This document shows, piece after piece, positions 50,643 to 59,553 of a DNA stretch of 64,000 bases (position 1 is the stretch's first letter; each line of letters opens with the position of its first letter). The position numbers and the translations under genes were made by a program. Under the pieces are notes generated by a model that saw only the letters and a list, made by a program, of their open reading frames with translations, did not search any database and was not told where the DNA came from. Source of the DNA: an uncultured Cohaesibacter sp. (lineage in GTDB: Bacteria; Pseudomonadota; Alphaproteobacteria; Rhizobiales; Cohaesibacteraceae); contig NZ_OY821667.1 of the NCBI RefSeq assembly GCF_963682185.1, forward strand, positions 1,470,109-1,534,108, in the 5' to 3' direction.

Positions 50643-51683
50643 TTATTTATATTTGTCGATATCAGCCATCAGGGCATTGAGCATGTCCGTGCCCTCGGCG
50701 CCGAATTTCTCTTCGATCAACTTGCGAACAGCTGGCTGCGCAATGGCGGCGAATTTCTCGGCTTCTGCCGGGCTAACCGCATTGATTTCCATTTTCTGGG
50801 CCAATTTCGGCAGCCCCTTGTCAGATGCTTCGATGATACGGGAGATACCGCGACCGGCATTGGTGGCCACTTCAGACGCCCAATCAACAATAGCTTTATG
50901 CTCAGGCTTGAGGCCCTCATAGAACTCGCCATTCATGAACCAGACATATGGGGTGATGACATGGTTGGTGATGGAGAGATATTTTTGCACTTCGTCAAAT
51001 TTGGCAAAGGCAATGACGGGAATCGGGTTCATTTCGCCGTCGGCAACACCGGTCTGAAGCGCAGTGTAAACCTCGGCCCAAGGCAGAGGCGTTGCCTGTG
51101 CGCCAAGCGAATTGACCATGGCTTGATGGGTCGGCAGGGTCATGGTGCGGATGCGAAGACCATCCATGTCTTCCACGGTCTTGATCGGACGCTTGGAGTT
51201 GGTGAAAGCAAAGAAGCCACCACTATCCAGCATGGCAAGCGTGTGCAGACCGGTTTTTGCATCCATGTCGGCTGCGAATTTCTTGCCGAAATCACTTTCC
51301 AGCGACATCACTTTGTCGGAAACATAGATATTGGGGAAGGCGAACGGAATATCGAACACACCAACCAGAGGATAATGCTGGGCAACACCACCAGCAGAGG
51401 AAATGCAGGATTCTACGATGCCATCACGCACCTGCTGGATCACTTCATTATCCTTGCCAAGCTGGCCATTGGGGAAGAGTTTTACTTCGATTTCGCCGTT
51501 TGACGCAGTTTCAACCAACGACTTGAAGACAGCCGTCATCGCACCAGAATGGCTTTCTGTCGGGTCTGCCGGGTTCAGATGACCGATGCGAATGGTTACA
51601 TCAGCGGCCAAGGCCGTTCCGGCCAAAACAGTTGCTGCGATGGTTCCCAACACCACAGACTTAACGGAATTCATGAGTTTCAT
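50643..51683 (-). CDS. TRAP transporter substrate-binding protein (DctP type)
   Basis: The 346-residue periplasmic protein has a Sec signal ('VVLGTIAATVLAGTALAADV') and the DctP fold. 'DGLRIRTMTLPTHQAMVNSLGAQATPLPWAEVYTAL' spans residues about 165-200 in parts and includes the ligand-carboxylate Arg; 'GVADGEMNPIPVI' and 'HVITPYVWFMNGEFY' follow. It should bind a carboxylate such as a ureido acid or amino acid derivative that feeds the carboxy-amide hydrolases downstream. It is the third gene of a dctQ-dctM-dctP set. Confidence 0.88.
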   Translation of the reverse strand: MKLMNSVKSVVLGTIAATVLAGTALAADVTIRIGHLNPADPTESHSGAMTAVFKSLVETASNGEIEVKLFPNGQLGKDNEVIQQVRDGIVESCISSAGGVAQHYPLVGVFDIPFAFPNIYVSDKVMSLESDFGKKFAADMDAKTGLHTLAMLDSGGFFAFTNSKRPIKTVEDMDGLRIRTMTLPTHQAMVNSLGAQATPLPWAEVYTALQTGVADGEMNPIPVIAFAKFDEVQKYLSITNHVITPYVWFMNGEFYEGLKPEHKAIVDWASEVATNAGRGISRIIEASDKGLPKLAQKMEINAVSPAEAEKFAAIAQPAVRKLIEEKFGAEGTDMLNALMADIDKYK

Positions 51684-51719
51684 GTGATTGCTCCATTTGA
51701 ATTGTATCAGTGCTCTGGA

Positions 51720-53000
51720 TTACAGCCCCAATAGCCTTGGCACGAACAGGGTCATGTCCTCCCAAAATGCGACCAACATCAGGATCGCAATCTCTGCCAG
51801 GAGAAAAGGCCAAAGGGATTTGGTGATATTTTCTATTTTTTCTTTGGTAACCGATGCGAGCACAAACAGGCACGCACCGACTGGAGGCGTCATGAGTGAG
51901 ATATTCAGAGCCAAAATGATCATGATCCCTGCATGAACCGGGTTCATCCCGATGCTCTGAGTAAGAGGCACCAAAACCGGCGCCAGGATAATGAGTGTTG
52001 CATTGATGTCCATGAACAGGCCGATGAACAGCAGCAACAGAAGGATCATGCCGACAATCACCTGCGGATTATCGCTGACCGAAAGGAAGAAAGTGGCGAT
52101 TGCCTGCGGAATCTGGTTGAAGGTGAGCCACCACCCCAGAATGGAGGCTGACGCGATGATCAGAAAGATGATCCCTGTGATGCGGGTCGTTCTGACGATC
52201 ATCTCATAAAGATCTTTGAAGGTAAGAGCCCGATAGATCACCCCGCCCACGAACAAGGCATAGGCAACCGCAATGGAAGCTGCTTCGGTCGGCGTTGCAA
52301 TGCCCCCCAGAATGGAGCCAAGAATGAAGACCGGCAGCACCAGAGCCAGAATGCTCTCCCGGAAGGCACTGAAGATCGCCAGAAGGCTGGGGCGCTTCTT
52401 CGACTTTGGCAGATTAAGATTCTCGCCCATGGCCGCGATCACCGCCATGCAGATAAGGCAAATAAGCAGCCCTGGCAGAATGCCTGCCGCAAACAGCCCG
52501 GCGATGGAAACTCCCATGATCGAGCCATAGATCACCGCGAGCGTCGAAGGAGGAATAGTCGGGCCAATGATGGACCCCGCCGCCGTAACTGCACAGGCAA
52601 AGGGTTTGGAATAGCCCTGCTTGACCATGGCAGGCACCAGCGTATTGCCAAAGGCGGCAGCGTCAGCCGTGGCAGCACCTGTCAAACCGGCAAACATAAC
52701 CGAGGCCACCATGTTGGAATGAGCCATACCACCACGCATCCAGCCCACCAACGCATCAGCAAACTTCACCAGATTGTTGGTAATGCCGGAGCGGTTCATG
52801 ATCTCACCGGCCAGAATAAAGAAAGGCATGGCCAGAAACGGAAACAGATCCAGCCCGGCAAACATCCGGTCCGGCGCCATGGAGAGGAACTTGCCACCCC
52901 CCATATCCATGATGCCAACCATTCCGGCAACGCCCAGCACAAAGCCGACCGGCATGCCAATCGCCAACAGCCCAAAGAAGGTGACAGCAACCCAAATCAT
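51720..53000 (-). CDS. TRAP transporter large permease (DctM type)
   Basis: A 426-residue, twelve-segment membrane protein. 'MFAGLTGAATADAAAFGNTLVPAM', 'AAGSIIGPTIPPSTLAVIYG' and 'SLMTPPVGACLFVLASVT' are family motifs. It starts 2 bases after the dctQ stop and is separated from dctP by 36 bases. The gene order Q-M-P differs from the P-Q-M order of the other TRAP system at 20677-23696. Confidence 0.9.
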   Translation of the reverse strand: MIWVAVTFFGLLAIGMPVGFVLGVAGMVGIMDMGGGKFLSMAPDRMFAGLDLFPFLAMPFFILAGEIMNRSGITNNLVKFADALVGWMRGGMAHSNMVASVMFAGLTGAATADAAAFGNTLVPAMVKQGYSKPFACAVTAAGSIIGPTIPPSTLAVIYGSIMGVSIAGLFAAGILPGLLICLICMAVIAAMGENLNLPKSKKRPSLLAIFSAFRESILALVLPVFILGSILGGIATPTEAASIAVAYALFVGGVIYRALTFKDLYEMIVRTTRITGIIFLIIASASILGWWLTFNQIPQAIATFFLSVSDNPQVIVGMILLLLLFIGLFMDINATLIILAPVLVPLTQSIGMNPVHAGIMIILALNISLMTPPVGACLFVLASVTKEKIENITKSLWPFLLAEIAILMLVAFWEDMTLFVPRLLGL

Positions 53001-53002
53001 GC

Positions 53003-53521
53003 TTAAATCTCCACTCGGTCGGCAGCGGCGACACCGTCACCGGCAAAAAAGTCATGGACAGCCACCAGAGCCAACTGGCAACAGGCAAAAACAGCAGCAA
53101 TCGGCACGCCCATGAAGGGCCAGCCCTTCGGGATCTGCGCAATCATCGTGTATCGACCGAAACCACGCTCGACAAAGCCGATGCCATAAAAGAAAATCAG
53201 CGCGAAGAAAGCGAAGGCAATGACATCAAACAGCACCGCAAGCCATTTCCGCATGGAAGGCGGGAAGCGCTCGAAAAAGACCAGCACCCCGATATGCTCA
53301 CGGTGCGCCACACCGCAGGAAACCGCCAGAAGCGCCATCCAGATCATCAGATAGCGCGCCAGTTCCTCGGTGAAGGTCCAATCCAGCGGCAGCACATAGC
53401 GGACCAGCACACCCAGCCACACATCGAGCACCAGTAAAACCATCAAGGCAACACAAAGGCGCTCAACAAACCAGTTAATACGCCTACTCATCAGAGATGC
53501 TCGTTTAGCGAGAAGGTCCAT
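53003..53521 (-). CDS. TRAP transporter small permease (DctQ type)
   Basis: A 172-residue protein with four hydrophobic segments ('LCVALMVLLVLDVWLGVLVRYV', 'LARYLMIWMALLAVSCGVA', 'LFDVIAFAFFALIFFYGIGFV', 'MGVPIAAVFACCQLALVAV'). 'VRYVLPLDWTFTEELARYLMIW' and 'AHREHIGVLVFFERFP' are typical DctQ motifs. GGAG lies 7 bases upstream of the ATG at 53521. First gene of the minus-strand operon, divergent from the first RpiR gene. Confidence 0.87.
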   Translation of the reverse strand: MDLLAKRASLMSRRINWFVERLCVALMVLLVLDVWLGVLVRYVLPLDWTFTEELARYLMIWMALLAVSCGVAHREHIGVLVFFERFPPSMRKWLAVLFDVIAFAFFALIFFYGIGFVERGFGRYTMIAQIPKGWPFMGVPIAAVFACCQLALVAVHDFFAGDGVAAADRVEI

Positions 53522-53641
53522 GCATCCACTCCAGATAGCCTGCCAACAGACCGAGACTGAAACAGATGTAACAGAAAGTCAATATTGATTGATACTCAAG
53601 TTTCAAATATTGTAGGCAGAAGCAAAAAAGCCGAGGCAAAA

Positions 53642-54490
53642 ATGAACGACAGCAGAGCCAAATCGATCGAAGTCCGCATTCATGCGGAATATGATCAACT
53701 CCCCGAATCCGAGCGCAAACTCGCAGACGTCATCCTCGACTCTCCGGGCGACCTCAGCTCCTATACGGCAACAGAGTTGACCTCCCTTGCTGGCGTCTCG
53801 AAAGCCGCAGGAACCCGCCTGTTTCGGCGTCTCGGCTTTGCCAATTTCGAAGAAGCCAAACTGCTCGCCCGCGACCGCACCCATTGGGGGTCGCCGCTCT
53901 ATCTGGAACGCAAGAGCCGGAAGAATGTCATTCCGCTTTCCGACTACCTGAAGGAGGAGGTCAGCGTTCTTGAGAAAAGCCTCATGCGCCTCAACCCGGA
54001 AGACATTGATGCGGTCTGTGAAAAAATCCTCGCGGCGCGGCGCATTTATCTGCTCGGCTACAGAAACAGCAACATGCTCGCCAACTATCTGCGCTGGCAG
54101 CTGTTGCAATTCCGTGGCGACGTTCAACTGATGCCCACGGGCGGAGAAACGGTTGGCGAATATATCGGTGATTTCCTGCCCGATGATCTGCTCATCGTAT
54201 TTGCCCTGCGACGCCGACCGGTCCGCCTTGAAGCCATCATGAAGGCCAGCAAGGAAAAGCGGATCCCCATTCTGCTGTTCATCGACCCCACCGCACGCGG
54301 CCAACCCGGATTGGCCGACTGGACATTCACAACCCATGTGGAAACCAGCACCACATTCGACAGCCTGTCAGCGGCGCTCTCGGTTGCCCGTTACATTGCA
54401 ATATCTTCGCTCAACCGGGCAGGAACGCGCGGGCGGGCTCATCTGGAGCGCATCGAACGCGAGCATGAAGCATTGGGAGAATTCGAATAG
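53642..54490 (+). CDS. RpiR/MurR-family regulator, first of a tandem pair
   Basis: A 282-residue regulator. The N-terminal HTH_6 domain ('LPESERKLADVILDSPGDLSSYTA', 'ELTSLAGVSKAAGTRLFRRLGF') covers residues 15-75, and a C-terminal SIS domain follows ('RRIYLLGYRNSNMLANYLRWQL', 'DLLIVFALRRRPVRLEAIMKAS'). SIS domains in this family bind sugar phosphates or other phosphorylated ligands, but here a non-sugar ligand is possible. The ATG at 53642 has GAGG at 5-base spacing; 53585 has none. It is divergent from the TRAP-DAP lyase operon. It and the next gene share 'HWGSPLYL'/'DWGSPLYE' after the DNA-binding domain, so they are duplicates. Confidence 0.87.
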   Translation: MNDSRAKSIEVRIHAEYDQLPESERKLADVILDSPGDLSSYTATELTSLAGVSKAAGTRLFRRLGFANFEEAKLLARDRTHWGSPLYLERKSRKNVIPLSDYLKEEVSVLEKSLMRLNPEDIDAVCEKILAARRIYLLGYRNSNMLANYLRWQLLQFRGDVQLMPTGGETVGEYIGDFLPDDLLIVFALRRRPVRLEAIMKASKEKRIPILLFIDPTARGQPGLADWTFTTHVETSTTFDSLSAALSVARYIAISSLNRAGTRGRAHLERIEREHEALGEFE

Positions 54491-54611
54491 CCAAACCATA
54501 ACCAGCGCTTCCTCGCCGGTCTGCCCTTTTCAGTCCCTCCGATATTCCCGAAATTGGCGCTTTCATTACCAACCCAAAAAGTGGTAGAAATGAAGCGTTA
54601 ATATGAAATTT

Positions 54612-54627
54612 TGAAAATTAATTTTCA
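54612..54627. promoter_or_regulatory. Candidate RpiR operator, site 1
   Basis: TGAAAATTAATTTTCA is a perfect 16-base palindrome 20 bases upstream of the second rpiR start. It has the TGAAA-N6-TTTCA shape. Upstream of it, near 54558-54597, lies an imperfect long inverted repeat (CGCTTTCATTACCA with TGGTAGAAATGAAGCG), probably the end of the first rpiR transcript. Confidence 0.6.
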
Positions 54628-54647
54628 TTCTCGGGTGATGATGCCAT

Positions 54648-55538
54648 ATGAGCGAGCAAGATAAGCCAAAAGCAATTGACGTCAGAATTTCGGAAATCTA
54701 CGACCAGCTAACCAGCTCGGAGCGTCGATTGGCTGACGTTGTAATCGAGTCGCAAAGCAATCTGGCAAGCTTCACCGCCGGTGAACTGGCAGACAGGGCA
54801 CGCATATCCAAGGCCACCGCAGCGCGATTCTTCAAACGCCTTGGCTACGCCAATTACAACGAAGCCCGTGTCATGAATCGCCAAGCGGAGGACTGGGGCT
54901 CTCCCCTATATGAACTCACGGGCATCGGCACCAAACGCCTCTCTCAGGGTGACTTCGGCCTGCATATTGCGCAGGATTTGCAAAACCTTACCCGAACTGC
55001 CGAGATGCTCGACACAGACGCTCTGGCACAAGCCATCAGCATGCTGACCAACGCCAAACGCATCTGGTCTCTTGGCTTCCGCAACTCCATGGCTTTGGCC
55101 ACTTATGCCCGGGCTTTGCTTATCAACATCAAACCCGATGTGCGCCTCATTCCCAGTGCGGGCATGTCCTTTGGTGAAGAACTGGCTGGCATGAACAAGG
55201 CGGAGGACACCTTCCTCATTTTCGGTTTTCGCCGCCGTCCGGCGCAACTGCGCGACGTGATGGAAGCGATTCATGATGCCGGAGCACCCAGCATTCTGAT
55301 CACCGACATGACCGCCGGTCGCACCTCGCAACTGGCCACCCTCACCTTGCGCTGTCACTGCCGCGGGCACACCATGTTTGACAGCTACGCCACCCCCATG
55401 AGCCTGATCAATTATATCTGCTCGGGTGTCAGCCAATCCCTTGGTGAAGAGTCTGTTAAGCGCCTCACTGAAATTGAAGCCCTGCATGGCAAATTGGATC
55501 AGCTCGGCGCGCCGCTGATCGGAAAAGACAGTGCATAA
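54648..55538 (+). CDS. RpiR/MurR-family regulator, second of a tandem pair
   Basis: A 296-residue regulator with the same layout as its neighbour: HTH_6 domain ('TSSERRLADVVIESQSNLASFTA', 'ELADRARISKATAARFFKRLGYANYNEA') and SIS domain ('AKRIWSLGFRNSMALATYARALL', 'DTFLIFGFRRRPAQLRDVMEAI'). 'FRRRPAQLRDVM' mirrors 'LRRRPVRLEAIM' of the first copy. It directly precedes the polyamine-type ABC/dihydropyrimidinase operon, with two more palindromic sites in between. Having two paralogs suggests one controls each arm, or that they form heteromers. Confidence 0.87.
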   Translation: MSEQDKPKAIDVRISEIYDQLTSSERRLADVVIESQSNLASFTAGELADRARISKATAARFFKRLGYANYNEARVMNRQAEDWGSPLYELTGIGTKRLSQGDFGLHIAQDLQNLTRTAEMLDTDALAQAISMLTNAKRIWSLGFRNSMALATYARALLINIKPDVRLIPSAGMSFGEELAGMNKAEDTFLIFGFRRRPAQLRDVMEAIHDAGAPSILITDMTAGRTSQLATLTLRCHCRGHTMFDSYATPMSLINYICSGVSQSLGEESVKRLTEIEALHGKLDQLGAPLIGKDSA

Positions 55539-55560
55539 AAGTTAGTCAATTGCTCAAAAA

Positions 55561-55606
55561 TGAAACAATATTTTCATATTGATCTTTTTATGAAAAAGTA
55601 TTTTAA
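55561..55606. promoter_or_regulatory. Candidate RpiR operators, sites 2 and 3
   Basis: TGAAACAATATTTTCA (55561-55576) and TGAAAAAGTATTTTAA (55591-55606) are imperfect copies of the palindrome at 54612. They are 30 bases apart, close to three helical turns, and lie about 85-130 bases before the ABC binding-protein start. They are likely to control the ABC/dihydropyrimidinase operon. Confidence 0.58.
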
Positions 55607-55689
55607 TCAGAGCGATCGCAAACAACGACGATCGACCTCACCAGAGCAAGCAACGCTCCCTTATGGAGCGACTTGAAAGGGAACATTTT

Positions 55690-56772
55690 ATGGCTTTTCA
55701 CATCAATCGCCGCGATCTGTTGAAGACCGTGGCAGCGGGCGCTGCATTGGGTGCGCTGTCTCCAATCAATCGCGCCATGGCTGCGACCGAAGTTTCATGG
55801 ATGACCTGGGAAAACCTGGCCAAGCCGGAGTATCTCAAGGCCTTCCTCGACGCCAACGCAGGCATCGACATTGCAAAAACCTTCATTGGCACCGACGATG
55901 AACAATTCGCCAAGCTGCGCGCTGGCGGTGCAGATTCCGTTGATCTGATCACTCCGGGCCTCGACAAGGTCGAATATTACGTTGAATCCGGCCTGCTGCA
56001 GCCGATCGATTTCGACAAGGTCACCAACGGCAAGCTCCTTTATGACGCTTTCAAATCTTCTCCGCTGGGCAAGAAAGATGGCAAAACCTACGGCATTCCA
56101 TTCTACTGGGGCATCAACCCGGTGGTTTACCGCGCCGACCTGATGGATGAAGAACCCGATTGGTCCGTCTTCTTTGAAGGCGACAAATACAAGGGCAAGC
56201 TGGCCATGCGCGACTATGCGCTGGAAGGCATCATGATTGCCGCCATGTATCTGGGCATTCCGCGCGAAGAAATGTTCGTCATGGACGACAAGCAGCTGGC
56301 TGAAATCAAGAAAGCCCTGATGGCGCAGAAGAAACTGCTTCGCACCTACTGGAATTCCATTTCCGATCTGACCAACCTGTTTGCTTCCGGCGAAGTCGTC
56401 TGCGCCTTCTCCTGGGTACCGCCTTACTATGACCTGAAGGCCCGCGGCCTCGACATGGGCATGGCAAAACCGAAACAGGGTGTCATTGGCTGGTGCGATA
56501 CGCTGGCAGTTCCTGCTGGTGTTGAGGGCGAAAAACTCGACGCTGTCTTCAAGCTGGTCAACTATCTGCTCGGCCCGGATTATGGTAAGGAATTGGCCGT
56601 TGGCGGTCCTTACGCTCAGAGCACATCCTCTGCCCGTGACCTGATCTCTGATGAGCAGAAAGACAAGATCTTCATCAGCGATCTCAGCATCATGGACTCT
56701 TTCGTCTGGAAGCAGAATCCACCTCGTTACAATGAGTGGGTTGCCCTCTGGAACGAAGTCAAAGCCAGCTAA
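55690..56772 (+). CDS. ABC transporter substrate-binding protein (PotD/PotF-like)
   Basis: The 360-residue periplasmic protein starts with a twin-arginine-type signal ('MAFHINRRDLLKTVAAGAALGALSP') and has the PotD-like type II fold: 'VSWMTWENLAKPEYLKAF', 'VDLITPGLDKVEYYVESGLLQPID', 'YGIPFYWGINPVVYRADL' and 'VVCAFSWVPPYYDLKARGL'. Polyamine-type systems bind cationic or amide-rich small molecules. With a dihydropyrimidinase gene in the same operon, a basic cyclic ureide or amino-bearing amide is plausible. AAAGGGA precedes the ATG at 55690. Confidence 0.87.
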   Translation: MAFHINRRDLLKTVAAGAALGALSPINRAMAATEVSWMTWENLAKPEYLKAFLDANAGIDIAKTFIGTDDEQFAKLRAGGADSVDLITPGLDKVEYYVESGLLQPIDFDKVTNGKLLYDAFKSSPLGKKDGKTYGIPFYWGINPVVYRADLMDEEPDWSVFFEGDKYKGKLAMRDYALEGIMIAAMYLGIPREEMFVMDDKQLAEIKKALMAQKKLLRTYWNSISDLTNLFASGEVVCAFSWVPPYYDLKARGLDMGMAKPKQGVIGWCDTLAVPAGVEGEKLDAVFKLVNYLLGPDYGKELAVGGPYAQSTSSARDLISDEQKDKIFISDLSIMDSFVWKQNPPRYNEWVALWNEVKAS

Positions 56773-56807
56773 AACTCTCTCTTTCCGCATCCTGCAAGGC
56801 ATCTGAA

Positions 56808-57884
56808 ATGAATAAGAAAACCCCTCCTCTTTTAACGGGGATCGCGGTTCACAAGGAATATGGTTCCGTACACGCTGTTCGCGGCGTAGATTTCACTATT
56901 GAATCAAACACCTACGTGACACTTCTAGGGCCTTCGGGATGCGGAAAGACATCCCTTCTGCGCATGATCGGAGGATTTGAAGACATCTCCTCCGGCGTCA
57001 TCGAACTGGATGGGCACTCGCTGGCCGGGACCCCGGCCAACCAACGACCCATCAACACCGTTTTTCAAAGCTACGCCCTCTTCCCGCATCTTTCAGTCAA
57101 GGAAAATGTTGCCTTCGGCCTTGCCTATCGAGCCATGTCAAAGAGCGAGATGAATGAGAAAGCTGAAGCGGCGCTCGCCATGGTTCAGATGCAGGAAATG
57201 GCAGACCGTCGCCCACGCCAGCTCTCCGGCGGACAACAGCAGCGCGTGGCACTGGCGCGCGCGATCGCCAATGAACCGCGCATCCTGTTGTTGGACGAGC
57301 CTCTCTCGGCCCTTGACCGACGCATGCGCAAAGACATGCAGATCGAATTGAAGGACCTGCAGCGGCGACTGGGCACCACCTTCCTGCATGTAACACACGA
57401 TCAGGAAGAAGCCTTCGCGCTCTCCGATCATATCATCGTCATGAATGATGGCGCCATTGAGCAGCAGGGCACGCCAACGGAAATCTATCGTCATCCTGCA
57501 AGCGCCTATGTGGCTGACTTCATCGGCGGCGCCAATCTGATCGAAGGCAAGATCACCGCCATTGAACCGGGCCAGACAGCTACCATAGAAACCGCCGTTG
57601 GCTCCTTCACCGCTCCGGCCGCTCCGCATTTGAAGGCGGGCGACAAGGCCGCCCTCGTGTTACGCCCCGAGCTCATGACGCTTTCCTCTGGCGGCGGCAT
57701 TCCGGCAAAGGTGACCCACACTGTGTTCCGTGGAGCTGAATGGCTGGTGGAAACCCGCCTTGCCGATGGCACAGCGTTGGACATGATGCTTCAGGATATC
57801 ACTCCGCCGGAAACCGGCAGTGATGTTGCCCTCGCCTTTGATCTCGACCGCGCATGGATCACCGCTTCAAAAGGAACGGAATAG
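56808..57884 (+). CDS. ABC transporter ATP-binding protein (PotA-like)
   Basis: A 358-residue ATPase. Walker A 'GPSGCGKTS', Q-loop 'FQSYALFPHLSVKEN', signature 'LSGGQQQRVALARAIA', Walker B 'ILLLDEP' and 'THDQEEAFAL' are intact, and the C-terminus holds a TOBE domain ('ALVLRPELMTLSSGG'). PotA-type features include 'RQLSGGQQQRVALARAI'. The ATG at 56808 is chosen because homology starts there; it is 35 bases after the binding-protein stop. Confidence 0.92.
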   Translation: MNKKTPPLLTGIAVHKEYGSVHAVRGVDFTIESNTYVTLLGPSGCGKTSLLRMIGGFEDISSGVIELDGHSLAGTPANQRPINTVFQSYALFPHLSVKENVAFGLAYRAMSKSEMNEKAEAALAMVQMQEMADRRPRQLSGGQQQRVALARAIANEPRILLLDEPLSALDRRMRKDMQIELKDLQRRLGTTFLHVTHDQEEAFALSDHIIVMNDGAIEQQGTPTEIYRHPASAYVADFIGGANLIEGKITAIEPGQTATIETAVGSFTAPAAPHLKAGDKAALVLRPELMTLSSGGGIPAKVTHTVFRGAEWLVETRLADGTALDMMLQDITPPETGSDVALAFDLDRAWITASKGTE

Positions 57885-57886
57885 CC

Positions 57887-58756
57887 ATGAAACGCATCAC
57901 TATCGGCAACGCGCTCTCGGTTCCGGTATTTGCCGCAGTTGCAGCCCTATGCATCGCACCGTTGGCGATCCTCTTTGCCTATTCCTTCTTTTCTGTCAGC
58001 TTCGTAGCCATCATCAAGGATCCGACCTTCAAGAATTACGCCCGCATCGCAGGCAGCAGCACCTATCGCTGGCTGATCTTCAAGGCGTTCCTCTCCGGAG
58101 CCGGCATTGCCGCCCTAACCGCCATCATCGGATATCCGGTGGCATGGTTCATTGCCAAGCGCGTTACCATTTACAAGTCCGCCCTGCTGACGCTGCTGCT
58201 GGTTCCGCTTTATACCGGCGACTTGGTGCGCATCTTTGCCTGGCGCGTTCTGCTCGGCGCGGAAGGCGTGCTCAACAGCCTCCTGATGTGGATCGGGCTG
58301 GTCGACAAACCGATTGACGCCCTGCTCTTCTCGCCGCTCGCCACCCATATAGTACTGGCTTACAATTATCTGCCCTTCATGGTCATCGGCCTCTGGCTTG
58401 CCTTCGAGGCGCTGGATGACCGCCTGCTGGAAGCAGCTCAGGATCTGGGCGCCGGATCGCGCAGCACCTTTGTGCGGGTCACCTTGCCGCTCACCATGCC
58501 CGGCCTCATCGCTGGCGCGCTTATGGTATTTGTCATGGTGGTGGGCGATTATCTGACGCCGCAGCTGGTTGGCGGCGCCTCCGGCATTACCATCATCAGC
58601 GCCATCAACGATCTGTTCGGCACCGCCTTCGACTGGCCGCTCGGCTCGGCCATCGCATGGACCATGCTGGCGATTCTGGCCCTCTTCTTTGCGCTCGCCG
58701 CCATCGTGATCAGCCGTTCCACCCTGGGCAAGGCATTGGCAGGAGGGGAAGCATGA
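57887..58756 (+). CDS. ABC transporter permease (PotB-like)
   Basis: The 289-residue subunit has about six hydrophobic segments starting 'FAAVAALCIAPLAILFAYSFF'. The EAA loop is 'LLEAAQDLGAGSRSTFVRVTLP' near residues 190-211. It begins 2 bases after the ATPase stop with AAGGA upstream, and its stop overlaps the PotC-like start (ATGA). Confidence 0.9.
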   Translation: MKRITIGNALSVPVFAAVAALCIAPLAILFAYSFFSVSFVAIIKDPTFKNYARIAGSSTYRWLIFKAFLSGAGIAALTAIIGYPVAWFIAKRVTIYKSALLTLLLVPLYTGDLVRIFAWRVLLGAEGVLNSLLMWIGLVDKPIDALLFSPLATHIVLAYNYLPFMVIGLWLAFEALDDRLLEAAQDLGAGSRSTFVRVTLPLTMPGLIAGALMVFVMVVGDYLTPQLVGGASGITIISAINDLFGTAFDWPLGSAIAWTMLAILALFFALAAIVISRSTLGKALAGGEA

Positions 58757-59535
58757 TCTCTCGACAACAAAATATCCTCGCCTATAGCTGGATCTGGATT
58801 GTCTATATCCTGATGTATCTGCCCATCGCCGTGATTGCGATTTTCTCTTTCAACTCATCGGAGATCATCGCCTTTCCGCTGCAAGGCTTCACCACCGATT
58901 GGTATGCACAGGCCCTGACAGACGGGCGCCTGCTCGGCGGGTTGAAACTGACATTCCTCGTAGCTATCCCTACAGCCCTCTTTTCCACCATCCTTGGTGC
59001 CATGGCAGCCCTTGCGCTGACCCGCTACCCGATGCGCTATCGCTTCTTGCTGCTCGTCTTCGTGTTGATGCCCTTTCTCATCCCGAAGGTCATTCTTGCG
59101 GTCGCGCAATTGATCCTGCTGGCAGACCTTGGCATCGGGCGCAGCCTCTGGACGATCATCGCAGGCCAGACCATCGTCATTCTGCCCTTTACCACGCTGG
59201 TCAATGCGTCGGTTCTGATGCGCATCGACAACCGACTGGAAGAAGCCGCTTTTGACCTTGGTGCGAGCCATTTCTCGGCCTTCAAGCGGGTCACTCTGCC
59301 GCTGATGAAAAACGGCCTGATGGCCTCATGGTTCATCGCCTTTGTGCTGTCCTCGGCGGAGTATGTGCTCACCTCCTTCCTCAGTGGACGCGAGCAGCCG
59401 CTGTCCATTCTGGTGGCATCGGATTTTCGCTTCAATGTCTCTCCAGCGCTGGATTCCATCGCGCTGATGCTGGTGCTTGCCAACATCGCACTCATCGGGT
59501 TTGGCGAGTTCATACGCCGGAGATCTCAGAAATAA
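58753..59535 (+). CDS. ABC transporter permease (PotC-like)
   Basis: The 260-residue subunit has six hydrophobic segments ('IWIVYILMYLPIAVIAIFSF', 'LTFLVAIPTALFSTILGAMAAL', 'SIALMLVLANIALIGFGEFI'). The EAA loop is 'LEEAAFDLGASHFSAFKRVTLPL'-like near 165-186. It completes the potD-A-B-C-like transporter. The next gene, a dihydropyrimidinase, starts 18 bases on. Confidence 0.9.
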   Translation: MISRQQNILAYSWIWIVYILMYLPIAVIAIFSFNSSEIIAFPLQGFTTDWYAQALTDGRLLGGLKLTFLVAIPTALFSTILGAMAALALTRYPMRYRFLLLVFVLMPFLIPKVILAVAQLILLADLGIGRSLWTIIAGQTIVILPFTTLVNASVLMRIDNRLEEAAFDLGASHFSAFKRVTLPLMKNGLMASWFIAFVLSSAEYVLTSFLSGREQPLSILVASDFRFNVSPALDSIALMLVLANIALIGFGEFIRRRSQK

Positions 59536-59553
59536 CCTGGAAAGGACAAGCTC

